Source: Batkoa obscura
Lineage: Eukaryota; Entomophthoromycota; Entomophthoromycetes; Entomophthorales; Batkoaceae
Assembly: GCA_030770535.1 (NCBI GenBank)
Contig: JASVEC010000001.1
Coordinates: 372,001 to 436,000 of the forward strand
Length of the DNA: 64,000 nucleotides
Reading direction: 5' to 3'
Below the pieces are notes generated by a model, which worked only from the letters and a program-made list of their open reading frames with translations, was not told the DNA's origin and searched no databases. The position numbers and the translations under genes are program-made. Below are positions 23,040 to 33,144 of this stretch, piece by piece. Positions within the stretch are counted from its first letter, which is position 1. Each line of letters starts with the position of its first letter.

Positions 23040-24542
23040 TTAATAAGTTTTTTTACAAAGTTCAAGAGCTTTAGCAACATTAACAATACCATAACCGTAT
23101 TCATTATTAGGTAAGGTTTTTTCAGTATCTCCACCACAGCCAAGTTTTGAGTATAATGGTGTAGCTGAGTTATGGATTACTTTGGCAATAAGGTCGACTC
23201 TACGACTAAGGTGAGGACAGGCAGCAATAACTAAAAGTGCAACCCCGGAAATGTGAGGAGAAGCCATTGAAGTACCAGCTTTGATACCAAATTTACCACC
23301 TGGAATAGATGAAGTAATGTTAACCCCAGGAGCAGTAATATCAATAGCATTTAAAGTACGCTCTGGGACAGGTCCTAAAGATGAGAAAGCAGCCCTGTCA
23401 TTAGTTAAGTAGCCAGAAGCAGCTACATTGAATGAGTTAGGATCAACAGCAGGTGGGGAGTTTACAGTTGAGCATCCACCTCTTCCGTCATTACCAGCAG
23501 AAACAGACATAAAGATACCAGCAGATTTCAAAGCTCTTAAAGCATACTTGAATGTAGATCTACTGCAACCTTCTACACCTGGACATCCGTAAGAGTTACC
23601 AACTACATGAGGACGAAGATGAGGCTTTGGTTTAATACCATAAAGATTGGTTGGAGCTAAAAAGAATTGTAAACAACCTAAATAAGTTTCTGGAGAGCCA
23701 AAATTTTGGTCCATATTCTTACAAGCCATCCATTTTGTGGTTGGGGAAACACCTAAATTTAAGCCACCTACTGTGGTTCCCATACAGTGTGTTCCATGAC
23801 TATTGTCATCACATGGTTTTTGAGAATCAATACCACAGATTAAATTTGGTTTAGTAGCATTAGCTAAGTTTTTATTTGCGTCCCACCAATAATAGTCATG
23901 ATTAAATTTGCCATTTTTGTAACCCAAGTAGTTCTTTACTAAGGCTGGATGCTCAAAATCAACACCAGTGTCAGCGTTAGCATATCTTAATTTAGAGGCA
24001 GCAGTGTAAACTCTCTTTGGTAAATTAGTGGCATTGATGTATTTTAAACTCCAATGTGGTTCTTTTCCTTCCCATGAAATATCAGCAGCAGTGGAAGCTT
24101 CTTGATCACTGATATCTTTAATCATTGAGGCTACTTTTTTATTGGAACTGATTTCTTCAACTTCAGATAATTTGGATATTTTCTCGATAAGTTCTTTAGG
24201 AGCCTCAACAGCAAAAGTGTTAGAGATATAATAATGACGATAATCTTTGATAGTTCCTTTCTTTTTAGCTTCTTCTAAAAGTGCTTTAACTGAACCTTGA
24301 CTTTCTTCAGAGTGCTTAGTTAATGTAGCAACTACTTGTTCAGCATGGAAATCCAAATCATCTTCAGTGGCCATACGTGAATTAGAAGAGAGGACAGGAG
24401 GTTCAACTTGATTAAGTTGAATAAGGATTGGGGTCAAACTATTTTTTGCTAAATCTTGAGTGACTTGGTTTGTTATTAAAGCTTTTCCAGCAACGCTAGA
24501 AATAACAGCTAATGTAATCCAATTTGAAAATGCAAGCTTCAT
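23040..24542 (-). CDS. Secreted subtilisin-like protease A
   Basis: An intronless 500-residue preproprotein of peptidase family S8, resembling bacillopeptidase F. A signal peptide covers residues 1-20 (MKLAFSNWITLAVISSVAGK). An inhibitor-I9-type propeptide follows to about residue 150. The catalytic triad is in place: Asp191 in DTGVD, His249 in SHGTHCMGT and Ser425 in GTSMASP, with the oxyanion Asn316 in GNSYGCP. Cysteines around the active domain suggest disulphides in an extracellular enzyme. It is nearly identical to the inverted gene at 28621-30123. The 10 amino-acid differences fall only between residues 200 and 385, around the substrate cleft. The expected role is extracellular protein digestion, for example of insect cuticle or other host protein (inference from lineage). 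Confidence 0.95.
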   Translation of the reverse strand: MKLAFSNWITLAVISSVAGKALITNQVTQDLAKNSLTPILIQLNQVEPPVLSSNSRMATEDDLDFHAEQVVATLTKHSEESQGSVKALLEEAKKKGTIKDYRHYYISNTFAVEAPKELIEKISKLSEVEEISSNKKVASMIKDISDQEASTAADISWEGKEPHWSLKYINATNLPKRVYTAASKLRYANADTGVDFEHPALVKNYLGYKNGKFNHDYYWWDANKNLANATKPNLICGIDSQKPCDDNSHGTHCMGTTVGGLNLGVSPTTKWMACKNMDQNFGSPETYLGCLQFFLAPTNLYGIKPKPHLRPHVVGNSYGCPGVEGCSRSTFKYALRALKSAGIFMSVSAGNDGRGGCSTVNSPPAVDPNSFNVAASGYLTNDRAAFSSLGPVPERTLNAIDITAPGVNITSSIPGGKFGIKAGTSMASPHISGVALLVIAACPHLSRRVDLIAKVIHNSATPLYSKLGCGGDTEKTLPNNEYGYGIVNVAKALELCKKTY

Positions 24543-24593
24543 ACTTTTAATTTAAGTTAATAAAGTTAAGGATATTGCAATGAAAGTACAAAC

Positions 24594-24601
24594 TATTTAT
24601 A
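24594..24601 (-). promoter_or_regulatory. TATA box of subtilisin A
   Basis: TATAAATA on the minus strand, 52 bases before the ATG. The same box at the same distance lies before subtilisin B. Confidence 0.65.
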
Positions 24602-25100
24602 TCTATTAGTTTAAGCCTCTTTATCGCTACGCCTCAACTTATTCCTTTACTTTCTTATTGAAAATGGCATCATACGACTCGATTTTTAGAATTTTCTGTC
24701 ACATTTTTAGTCATTGTTTTCTTAGTTCCTGAAACCGAAACTTCCATGCTAAAATTTCTATTGCTATGTCTTAATTTATTTAATGCAATCAATCACATGA
24801 TGGATTTCATTCAGCTTTTCTTATTATTTCCTCTAGTTAAAATAATAAAAGCGATACTATTAACAGTCTCTACTTTGCTAAAAATTTGAATACTATTTGA
24901 ATAAATTTTAGCGCTTGTTATTTATTCTAAACTATAAGTTGTGAACAGGTTTATTATAAACCTGTTAAATAACCATACATATAATAAAAATAAATTGTTT
25001 TAATGTTGTAATTACATTATTAACATATTACCAAGTTAATAAATAGCTGTATAGGAGGGAGTGGTTAGCCTTAAAACTACAATTAACCATCTTTATATAT

Positions 25101-25523
25101 CGTGAATGTTGGTACTCAGTGGTAGGAGTTAAAAGCAGTTCTTGGTTGATTAACTTGCCTTGAGTCGAACGTTCTTAGTTTATATAACTAAGATAGACTT
25201 AAATGAATAAGGATAATACGTAATAAGTTACGAACTATGTAAAACGAATAGAATAGACAATACTACTGTAAAATCTACATAAGATGTTGTCAGAAAGACT
25301 TAGTGACTTTATTAATGGTACGATATTAGGGAGTAATTCAGTTAAAAAGCCTCGAGTTATCATGTTGAAGAATCTCTTTTATATTGTTTGCAATACGTAG
25401 AAATTCTCGCAGCAAATCAAAATAAGGGACTCTGAATTGATTGTGTTTGAACTTGAGAACACAGCAACTTAAGTGATTGTTGTGTTATAATCAATTCGAG
25501 AGCTAATAAAGCAATATTTCACA
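25101..25523 (-). mobile_element. Solo-LTR-like repeat, copy 2
   Basis: About 420 bases, matching copy 1 and copy 3 in reverse orientation. On the minus strand it starts TGTGAAATATTGC and ends near CAACATTCACG. It is shorter than copy 3 because part of the middle is missing. No coding part is present. Confidence 0.6.
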
Positions 25524-25672
25524 GTTATTTTATATTAATTTATATTAATTTTAAAATTATGTCTTTTTAAATTATACAAAAACTAGTTAGGGTGTCACTA
25601 TAATTAGATTCTGTTACTAGATTGTTAACTTCTCAACACTAACTTTTATTATTCAAAATATTATTGAAGCAT

Positions 25673-25780
25673 TATACGGGGGTGTTTTTTCTGGTTTCAT
25701 TATTTTTTCCATTTTTTAAGCACTATTTGAGCGGAAAGATTGTTAGTAAAATCCTTAAACAAAAAAATACATCCCCATAT
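25673..25780 (+). mobile_element. 105-base TIR element, copy 6
   Basis: Starts TATACGGGGGTGTTTTTTCT and ends ATACATCCCCATAT. The central motif is AAGCACTATTTGAGCGG. Confidence 0.86.
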
Positions 25781-26029
25781 AGAATTGGCAAAAGTTGTTG
25801 TTTTAAACAATTATCACTGTTTCAAGGATTGTAATATATTAACTATTTATTCCATAAACCTTTTTTTAAATATAAAAACACATCCATTCCTAAGGTTTAG
25901 AAATTATAAACATTCGATTTAATTATTGTATAATTAAATTACAATAAACTTTTAACTATAAACTCATTAGCTATTGATTAATTAATACGCTCGATACTAT
26001 TATATTATCCTGATAATTACTAATACAAA

Positions 26030-27152
26030 ATGAGATTCCTTGAGTTATCCGCTGCTATTGTTTTTAACTCTTATTTACAAATTGTACCATCTCAAATGAC
26101 CATACAGTATACTCAATTCAATGTTATAGCTTTAACCTTTGATGATGGACCAACACAATATACTCCAAAAATGTTAGATGTTTCGAGTCAAAAAGGAGTT
26201 AAGGCTACCTTTTTCTTTATTGAATCTAATGTTGAGCAAAATCCCGAGTTTACTAAGCGTGCTTACGATGAAGGTCATCGAATTGCATCTCATACATATA
26301 GTCATAAATGTCTATCTGACTTATCCCCAAATAATGTTAAAATTCAAATGCAAAAAACCGAAGGTATTCTTGAGAAGAAAATAGGAAAACAAGCAAGATG
26401 TATGGGAAACTCTGGATTAGCTACTAGCGATGCAGTAGAAACTATTTTAAAAGACTTACGTTGTGTTCAAGTTGGGGTTAATTTAGATACTAATAATTAT
26501 GAAAAGAGGACGAAGGATCGAAATAACATTACAAAAAATTATATTGATGCATTAGGAAAAGAGGGCGTTACAACTGGATCTTTTATTACATTGTAACATG
26601 ATAGAGCCCCCTTTGAGATTTCTAAAATTGGAGGAGCTATTAATTTACATAAAGAAAAAGGATTTGGGTTTATAACTTCTGATGAATGCATTAAAAAAGG
26701 TCCCGCTTATCGAATTGGATCTGCCCAAGGAGGATAAAGTTCTAAAATAGGAAGCGAAGTACCAACTTCAGGAGATGAAGCCACCTCTAAGGAAATAGTG
26801 CCAGCACTCCAGAAACTAAAAAGTACATTGGCAGAGAAGAAAGCAGCACTACTATTCCAGAAATCGAGGGACCTACTGAGGAAGAGTAAATTAGCTGTTA
26901 CAAAAGCTAATACTTCTTTTGGTGAAGAAAATAAAGTAATTATCTCAAAAGTTGAAGGTCCTTTTACTGAATGATTAAACGGCCAAGGAACAAACCTTGG
27001 AGATACTACTGGGCAAGAAAGAAGATTTTCAGGATCTCAATTTGAAAGAAAAAGTAATAGAGCTCACTCACTACCATCCAACTCATCCTAGTCATGTTAA
27101 ACCAGTAGCTATTCGTGGTCAAATTGATAGTATAATTAAATTTTATAGTTAA
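26030..27152 (+). pseudogene. Polysaccharide (chitin) deacetylase, interrupted
   Basis: An open frame of 188 codons (26030-26596) begins with a plausible signal peptide and a NodB-fold domain of carbohydrate esterase family 4. TFDDGPTQYTPKM holds the catalytic Asp and metal Asp, and SHTYSHKCL holds the two metal His. The usual RPPYG-like motif 3 is replaced by RCMGNSG. A TAA stop falls at 26594-26596, exactly where the family has TL-x-HD, and the conserved sequence carries on in the same frame afterwards (HDRAPFEISKIGG). More stops follow before the similarity to the older copy at 11800 ends near 27152. It is therefore a young pseudogene, or less likely a truncated expressed protein. The ancestor was a secreted enzyme that removes acetyl groups from chitin or a related polymer. 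Confidence 0.75.
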
Positions 27153-28136
27153 ATAACTTTTTAATGCTAGTTTTGTAATTCAATTAATTTAGAAAATATA
27201 ATTTAAAATTATTAGATTGTATATAGCTAACTACAAAATCTTTTTACTTCAGATTTTATTAAGCGGGCACTCCAAAATTACATTAAAAGCAAGCGATAGC
27301 GTCTTTTTCATTTTAGCATTCTATCTATATTTTATATAGTATACAATTTAAAAAGGTTATTAGTTAAAAATCGAAATAAAAAAGACATTCCCAAAGTTTT
27401 GATATTTTTACAAAGTTGCTATTGATTGAAAGCAATACATAAATTTGAATATACTTTACTCTCTAACCCAGTAGAGTTTATTTTGTAAGGTTAAAGCAAA
27501 TCTACCTTTCAAAAAGCTCACTTTTTTTAAAAATTCAAAGGCTGCTAGGGCTTTATGTTTATTTTATGTAAATTAATAGTAATGGAGAGTAAGAAATTAT
27601 GATAGGACAAGCATGGAGAATAAACGTACTTCACAGAACTCCATGAATATCCAAAATCCGAGTTTAAAAATTTAATATTTTTAAAAACTGTGATGTTAGA
27701 AGCTGATATTTTAATATAAAAACCATTGATAAAAAACGTTTAATTTAGCTACATTGACTTAAGTATTTGAAATTCTTTAGCTCTAAAATTCCGTTTTTAA
27801 TGATAAAATAGATTGAATATCACGGTTTACTACAGTATCCTATTACGGTGTCAAAAGGATGTTACATCACCATTAAAATTAGTATTAATTTAAAGGTTAA
27901 ATAAAAAATAAGACCAATAATTCGATAATGTTGTTAATTACTATAATGAGATGCAAAAATTGATAGTGTTAAGCTTAATAAGAACAAATATCTCCATTTA
28001 ATGATTTATGCTTTTAAGTATACACAGATCATGGTTATATTTAATTTACAACTTTAAATTCAATATTTTAACACTTAAAATTTCTTTTAAAATAAAACTG
28101 CATTTTGCATAATTAAAATCCAGCTAGCCCAAGGCA

Positions 28137-28236
28137 AATGGGGATGTTTTTTTTGATTTCATTGCTTTTTCCATTTTTTAGCACTATTTGAGTGAAAAGA
28201 TTGTTAGTAAAATTCTTAAACAAAAAAATACATCCT
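28137..28236 (+). mobile_element. 105-base TIR element, copy 7
   Basis: Starts AAATGGGGATGTTTTTTTTG and ends AAATACATCC. The right tip is lost, so this copy is truncated. Confidence 0.8.
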
Positions 28237-28561
28237 GAATGGTGATTTTAAAATCCTTTCAAATACTCCTATTTTAGCAAACAAGGATATTTAACATTAT
28301 CGTCTTAATTTTTTGACCAGAAGTAGTAATAAAAAGGCTAGAATAAAGAATTCATACACGTGATTAACTATATTTAACAAATTGAGGCATAGCAATAATT
28401 TAAATTAAACTTCGATGTAAAATTTCGGTTTCAGGAACTGAGAAGACAATGACTAAAAATGTGACAGAAAATTCTAAAAATCGAGTCGTATGATGCCATT
28501 TTCAATAAGAAAGTAAAGGAATAAGTTGAGGCGTAGCGATAAAGAGGCTTAAACTAATAGA

Positions 28562-28569
28562 TATAAATA
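28562..28569 (+). promoter_or_regulatory. TATA box of subtilisin B
   Basis: TATAAATA, 52 bases before the ATG at 28621, identical in context to subtilisin A. Confidence 0.65.
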
Positions 28570-28620
28570 GTTTGTACTTTCATTGCAATATCCTTAACTT
28601 TATTAACTTAAATTAAAAGT

Positions 28621-30123
28621 ATGAAGCTTGCATTTTCAAATTGGATTACATTAGCTGTTATTTCTAGCGTTGCTGGAAAAGCTTTAATAACAAACCAAGT
28701 CACTCAAGATTTAGCAAAAAATAGTTTGACCCCAATCCTTATTCAACTTAATCAAGTTGAACCTCCTGTCCTCTCTTCTAATTCACGTATGGCCACTGAA
28801 GATGATTTGGATTTCCATGCTGAACAAGTAGTTGCTACATTAACTAAGCACTCTGAAGAAAGTCAAGGTTCAGTTAAAGCACTTTTAGAAGAAGCTAAAA
28901 AGAAAGGAACTATCAAAGATTATCGTCATTATTATATCTCTAACACTTTTGCTGTTGAGGCTCCTAAAGAACTTATCGAGAAAATATCCAAATTATCTGA
29001 AGTTGAAGAAATCAGTTCCAATAAAAAAGTAGCCTCAATGATTAAAGATATCAGTGATCAAGAAGCTTCCACTGCTGCTGATATTTCATGGGAAGGAAAA
29101 GAACCACATTGGAGTTTAAAATACATCAATGCCACTAATTTACCAAAGAGAGTTTACACTGCTGCCTCTAAATTAAGATATGCTAACGCTGACACTGGTG
29201 TTGATTTTGAGCATCCAATTTTAGTAAAAAATTATTTAGGGTATAAAAATGGCAAATTTAGCCACGACTACAGCTGGTGGGATGCAAACAAGAATTTAGC
29301 CAACGCTACTAAACCAAATTTAATCTGTGGTATTGATTCTCAAAAACCATGTGATGATCGTGGTCATGGAACACACTGTATGGGAACTACTCTAGGCGGT
29401 TTAAACTTAGGTGTTTCCCCAACCACAAAATGGATGGCTTGTAAGAATATGGACCAAGGATTTGGCTCTCCAGAAACTTATTTAGGTTGTTTACAATTCT
29501 TTTTAGCTCCAACCAATCTTTATGGTATTAAACCAAAGCCTCATCTTCGTCCTCATGTAGTTGGTAACTCTTACGGATGTCCAGGTGTAGAAGGTTGCAG
29601 TAGATCTACATTCAAGTATGCTTTAAGAGCTTTGAAATCTGCTGGTATCTTTATGTCTGTTTCTGCTGGTAATGATGGAGATGGTGGATGTTCTACTGTA
29701 AACTCCCCACCTGCTGTTGATCCTAACTCATTCAATGTAGCTGCTTCTGGCTATTTGACCAACACTAGAGCCTACTTCTCATCTTTAGGACCTGTCCCAG
29801 AGCGTACTTTAAATGCTATTGATATTACTGCTCCTGGGGTTAACATTACTTCATCTATTCCAGGTGGTAAATTTGGTATCAAAGCTGGTACTTCAATGGC
29901 TTCTCCTCACATTTCCGGGGTTGCACTTTTAGTTATTGCTGCCTGTCCTCACCTTAGTCGTAGAGTCGACCTTATTGCCAAAGTAATCCATAACTCAGCT
30001 ACACCATTATACTCAAAACTTGGCTGTGGTGGAGATACTGAAAAAACCTTACCTAATAATGAATACGGTTATGGTATTGTTAATGTTGCTAAAGCTCTTG
30101 AACTTTGTAAAAAAACTTATTAA
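28621..30123 (+). CDS. Secreted subtilisin-like protease B
   Basis: An intronless 500-residue protein, the inverted twin of the gene at 23040-24542. It has the same signal peptide, I9-type propeptide and S8 catalytic domain, with Asp191, His249 (RGHGTHCMGT), Asn316 and Ser425. Compared with copy A it differs at residue 200 (Ile for Ala), in the loop before the catalytic His (Arg-Gly for Asn-Ser), at 280 (Gly for Asn), at 354 in the GNDG-x-GGC loop (Asp for Arg), and at 382 and 385 (Thr and Tyr for Asp and Ala), among ten changes. In subtilisin structures these regions line the catalytic cleft and S1/S1' pockets, so the two enzymes probably differ in cleavage preference (inference). The Arg-to-Asp change reverses a charge. 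Confidence 0.95.
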   Translation: MKLAFSNWITLAVISSVAGKALITNQVTQDLAKNSLTPILIQLNQVEPPVLSSNSRMATEDDLDFHAEQVVATLTKHSEESQGSVKALLEEAKKKGTIKDYRHYYISNTFAVEAPKELIEKISKLSEVEEISSNKKVASMIKDISDQEASTAADISWEGKEPHWSLKYINATNLPKRVYTAASKLRYANADTGVDFEHPILVKNYLGYKNGKFSHDYSWWDANKNLANATKPNLICGIDSQKPCDDRGHGTHCMGTTLGGLNLGVSPTTKWMACKNMDQGFGSPETYLGCLQFFLAPTNLYGIKPKPHLRPHVVGNSYGCPGVEGCSRSTFKYALRALKSAGIFMSVSAGNDGDGGCSTVNSPPAVDPNSFNVAASGYLTNTRAYFSSLGPVPERTLNAIDITAPGVNITSSIPGGKFGIKAGTSMASPHISGVALLVIAACPHLSRRVDLIAKVIHNSATPLYSKLGCGGDTEKTLPNNEYGYGIVNVAKALELCKKTY

Positions 30124-30188
30124 TAACATTTAAATAAAATTATTTAATAAATTACAAGGGTTTTGCTTTGGTTCAAGTCTAACTGAAC

Positions 30189-30295
30189 ATATGGGGATGT
30201 GTTTTTGTGTTTAAGAATTTTACTAACAATTTTTCCGCTTAAATAGCGCTTAAAAAATGGAAAAAGTAATGAAACCAAAAAAAACACCCCCATAT
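30189..30295 (-). mobile_element. 105-base TIR element, copy 8 (inverted)
   Basis: Minus-strand copy with nearly perfect ends (ATATGGGGGTGTTTTTTTTG on the minus strand). It shares its terminal ATAT with the next, oppositely oriented copy. Confidence 0.9.
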
Positions 30296-30394
30296 GGGGG
30301 TGTTTTTTTTGGTTTCATTACTTTTTTCATTTTTTAAGCGCTATTTCGGCGGAAAGATTATTAGTAAAGTCTTAAAAAAAATACATCCCCATAT
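30292..30394 (+). mobile_element. 105-base TIR element, copy 9
   Basis: Starts ATATGGGGGTGTTTTTTTTG directly at the end of copy 8 and ends ATACATCCCCATAT. Together the two copies make a ~206-base palindrome. Confidence 0.9.
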
Positions 30395-31120
30395 ATGAAA
30401 TGTATTTTTTTTGAATTTTAGAATAAACCTTGAGGTGTTTTATTAGGTAATTAAAATTTAACTAAAGAATGATATTAGGGTTAAGAATTCAAAAGGTGTC
30501 CAAGTTTTTATGAAGATACTGTCATAAAAGAAACGTGGTAAGGCAGTCGCATCGAAAATTGTGACAAAATCAAGTGTCAGGATTGTGATACTGAGATCAA
30601 TTAAGTAGAAGATGTTGTGGTTTTTTAAGGAAACTGTTTATAATCTATGTAGTAAGGCTAGGATCAAAGGATTAGGGTTGAAGTTTTCACTTGTATGAGT
30701 AGGGGTGATTGATAGGAAAATCGAGTAAATAAGACCAATTGACACTATATGAAAGTCATGCAAGTAAAAGTTTAATATAGAGTTAAGTTTATGGATATCA
30801 GAAATGCTACAATGTAAGCAAGATTTTAATGGCCGTTTTTGAGAGAGCTATAAAGGTATTAAAAAATGAAAAAATAAAAATTTTAATACAATAAGAAAAA
30901 ACATACTATATAAACATTATAATTCATTTACACTAATTCCAACAACTATTTATAATAATCTAAAGTTTATAAAATTTTACAATAAAACAAAAAAAGAAAT
31001 ATTAAAGTTTATTATTGATAATAATTTAACTATTTTATTAAAATTTAATAAAAAAATAATGATAACAAATATTTATTAAATAATATATATATCAAATAAA
31101 AGTAAAAAAATAATATATGG

Positions 31121-31600
31121 TGTGAAATATCGCTTCATTAGCTCTAGGATTGATTATAGTATAATAATCAATTCAGAGTTCCTTATATAGATTTGCTGTG
31201 AGAACTACTACCGCCTGATTGTGAAGAATTTATTGTCCACGTTTTAATGTCATACTTGGCAACTATAATAAGGAATAACTGTTATCATGTTCCTTGTATA
31301 TAGCCACCCAGTCGGAGCATAAAAGAGATTCTTCAACATACTAACTCGAGGCTTTTTAATTGGATTACTCCCTGATAACGTACCATTAATAAAGTCACTA
31401 AGTCTTTCTGACAACATCTTATGTAGATTTTACAGTAGTATTGTCTATTCTATTCGTTTTACATAGTTCGTAACTTATTACGTATTATCCTTATTCATTT
31501 AAGTCTATCTTAGTTATATAAACTAAGAACGTTCGACTCAAGGCAAGTTAATCAACCAAGAACTGCTTTTAACTCCTACCACTGAGTACCAACTTTCACA
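31121..31600 (+). mobile_element. Solo-LTR-like repeat, copy 3
   Basis: About 480 bases, with the clearest termini of the family: TGTGAAATATCGC at the start and CCAACTTTCACA at the end, forming TGTGAAA/TTTCACA. It is about 80 bases longer in its middle than copy 2. No target duplication is visible and there is no coding content. Confidence 0.62.
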
Positions 31601-31626
31601 TAACTTATATTTTATTATTAGTTTTG

Positions 31627-31724
31627 TATGGGGTTTTTTTTGGCTTCACTATTTTTTCTATTTTTAAGCGCTATTTCAGCGAAAAGATTATTATTAAAGT
31701 TTTTAAACAAAAAAACATCTCTAT
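31627..31724 (+). mobile_element. 105-base TIR element, copy 10
   Basis: Starts TATGGGGTTTTTTTTGGCTT and has AAGCGCTATTTCAGCG in the middle. The right end is worn (AACATCTCTATG). Confidence 0.8.
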
Positions 31725-31969
31725 GTACTGCTTTTTATTAAATGAAAACAATATATTAAATAATATTACAAGCTTATTTTTATCATCTATAATATATTTA
31801 AATTGAATATACTATTTATTGAAATTTTAGTTTTAATTTTTATCTAAGATATTTTAAACTATTAATATAAGAAATACTTTTTAAAAGTTAATTTATTATA
31901 TTATTAATTTTTTTAAAATTATTATTAAAAATCTTTTTAATTTTTATATATATCAAAATACTTAATAAA

Positions 31970-32075
31970 ATATGGGGGTGTTTTTTTTGGTTTCATTATT
32001 TTTTCTATTTTTTAAGCGCTATTTAAGTGGAAAATTGCTAGTAAAATTCTTAAATAAAAAAATACACCTCCATAT
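31970..32075 (+). mobile_element. 105-base TIR element, copy 11
   Basis: Starts ATATGGGGGTGTTTTTTTTG and ends ATACACCTCCATAT, with intact AAGCGCTATTT. Confidence 0.87.
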
Positions 32076-33085
32076 ATTAATTTAATATAATTTTTAATAT
32101 TTTTATAAAACTACAAGTTTTAACTTATAAAAAATAATATAGTTAACTATATAAATCAAAATAATTTTTAATTTTTAAAGATATATTTAAGTATTTTTTG
32201 TTTTTATTATTTTATTTTTATAAGCATTATTAAATAAAACAAATATTTAGATTTTTACAAAGCTTTGCGTTTTTTTACAGATATACTAGGGATTTTACAC
32301 AAAAATAATTATATTCATTTTTTATCTAAAAATTAAAATTAAATATTTTTAAGTTAATCAAATTTCAAAAATTTTACCTGATTAGAATTTTAGATAAATT
32401 GTTTACGATTACAAATATTTTATAGAAAATGCATGAAAAATTTTCATTACTTATGATAGTTGTTGAATCTATTCTTTCATTGTTTTTTGTATATATTAAA
32501 CTTATTTGAGTTTTTAAAATAACATTTATATTATTTTATACTTTAAACGTTTATAATATTGTAGAGCAAGAAAATAAAATCAAAACAATATTTTCAATCA
32601 TTTGACTTGAACAAATTTCAGTTCAAATATTAACAAACGTCTATTAGTTGCCCAAAAAGCATTCATAATTTAGCCTAAAATAAAAATTAACATCACAGTA
32701 AAAGCATTAATATATAAATTGGTCCAAGCTATGAATGGGAATAATTTCATAAAATTTAATAAAAATTACAAAATATAATTAATACTAATAAATTTGTTTA
32801 TTGCTGTCAACGAAGAACAATGCATTTTACTACATGGTCGCTTTTACTTAATCAGCTTGAAACATTCTATAGGATGGAGTTCGCCTCAAGTTCCATATTA
32901 CAAATCTTATAAATCACTTCTCATATGATTGATGACGATTTTCAATTTAACTTACAAATTCTACCCAGATCGGTTTCAATTTACAGCATACTATATTCAA
33001 GAATAAACTTATCTAATTGGATGACACTTGCATTACGTAGAATGATAAAACATACGGGCTATTAAATTATATGCTTAGAATAGAC

Positions 33086-33093
33086 TATAAATA
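33086..33093 (+). promoter_or_regulatory. TATA box of the GH15 gene
   Basis: TATAAATA, 52 bases before the ATG at 33145. Confidence 0.6.
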
Positions 33094-33144
33094 GCCAACA
33101 AATACATCCAATAATCTGATTTATTAGTAATATTAAAATAAACA

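Larger units (their letters stand above)
23025..24745. repeat. Left arm of a 1.7 kb inverted repeat
   Basis: Subtilisin gene A plus about 200 bases of its promoter, repeated in inverted orientation at about 28422-30140. Identity is essentially complete outside three patches in the coding region and falls off sharply about 15 bases past the stop codon and about 200 bases before the ATG. The 3.7 kb between the arms holds an LTR-like repeat, two 105-base elements and a deacetylase relic. Confidence 0.88.
24543..26029. other. Spacer between subtilisin A and the deacetylase relic
   Basis: Contains subtilisin A's promoter, a minus-strand solo-LTR-like repeat (25101-25523), copy 6 of the 105-base element (25673-25780) and the promoter of the deacetylase gene. 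Confidence 0.7.
27153..28620. other. Spacer before subtilisin B
   Basis: AT-rich, with copy 7 of the 105-base element (28137-28236) and, from about 28422, the promoter arm shared with subtilisin A. No gene seen. Confidence 0.65.
28422..30140. repeat. Right arm of the 1.7 kb inverted repeat
   Basis: Mirror copy of 23025-24745. See the left arm for extent and identity. Confidence 0.88.
30124..33144. other. Repeat-rich intergenic region
   Basis: About 3 kb with four 105-base elements (30189-30295 minus, 30292-30394, 31627-31724, 31970-32075), one solo-LTR-like repeat (31121-31600) and the GH15 promoter. I recognise no gene. Confidence 0.7.

Noticed and set aside
25740-25922. 60-codon frame
   Set aside because: It starts inside a copy of the 105-base element and runs into the promoter of the deacetylase locus.
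31624-31806. 60-codon frame
   Set aside because: It is a read through copy 10 of the 105-base element; no coding meaning.
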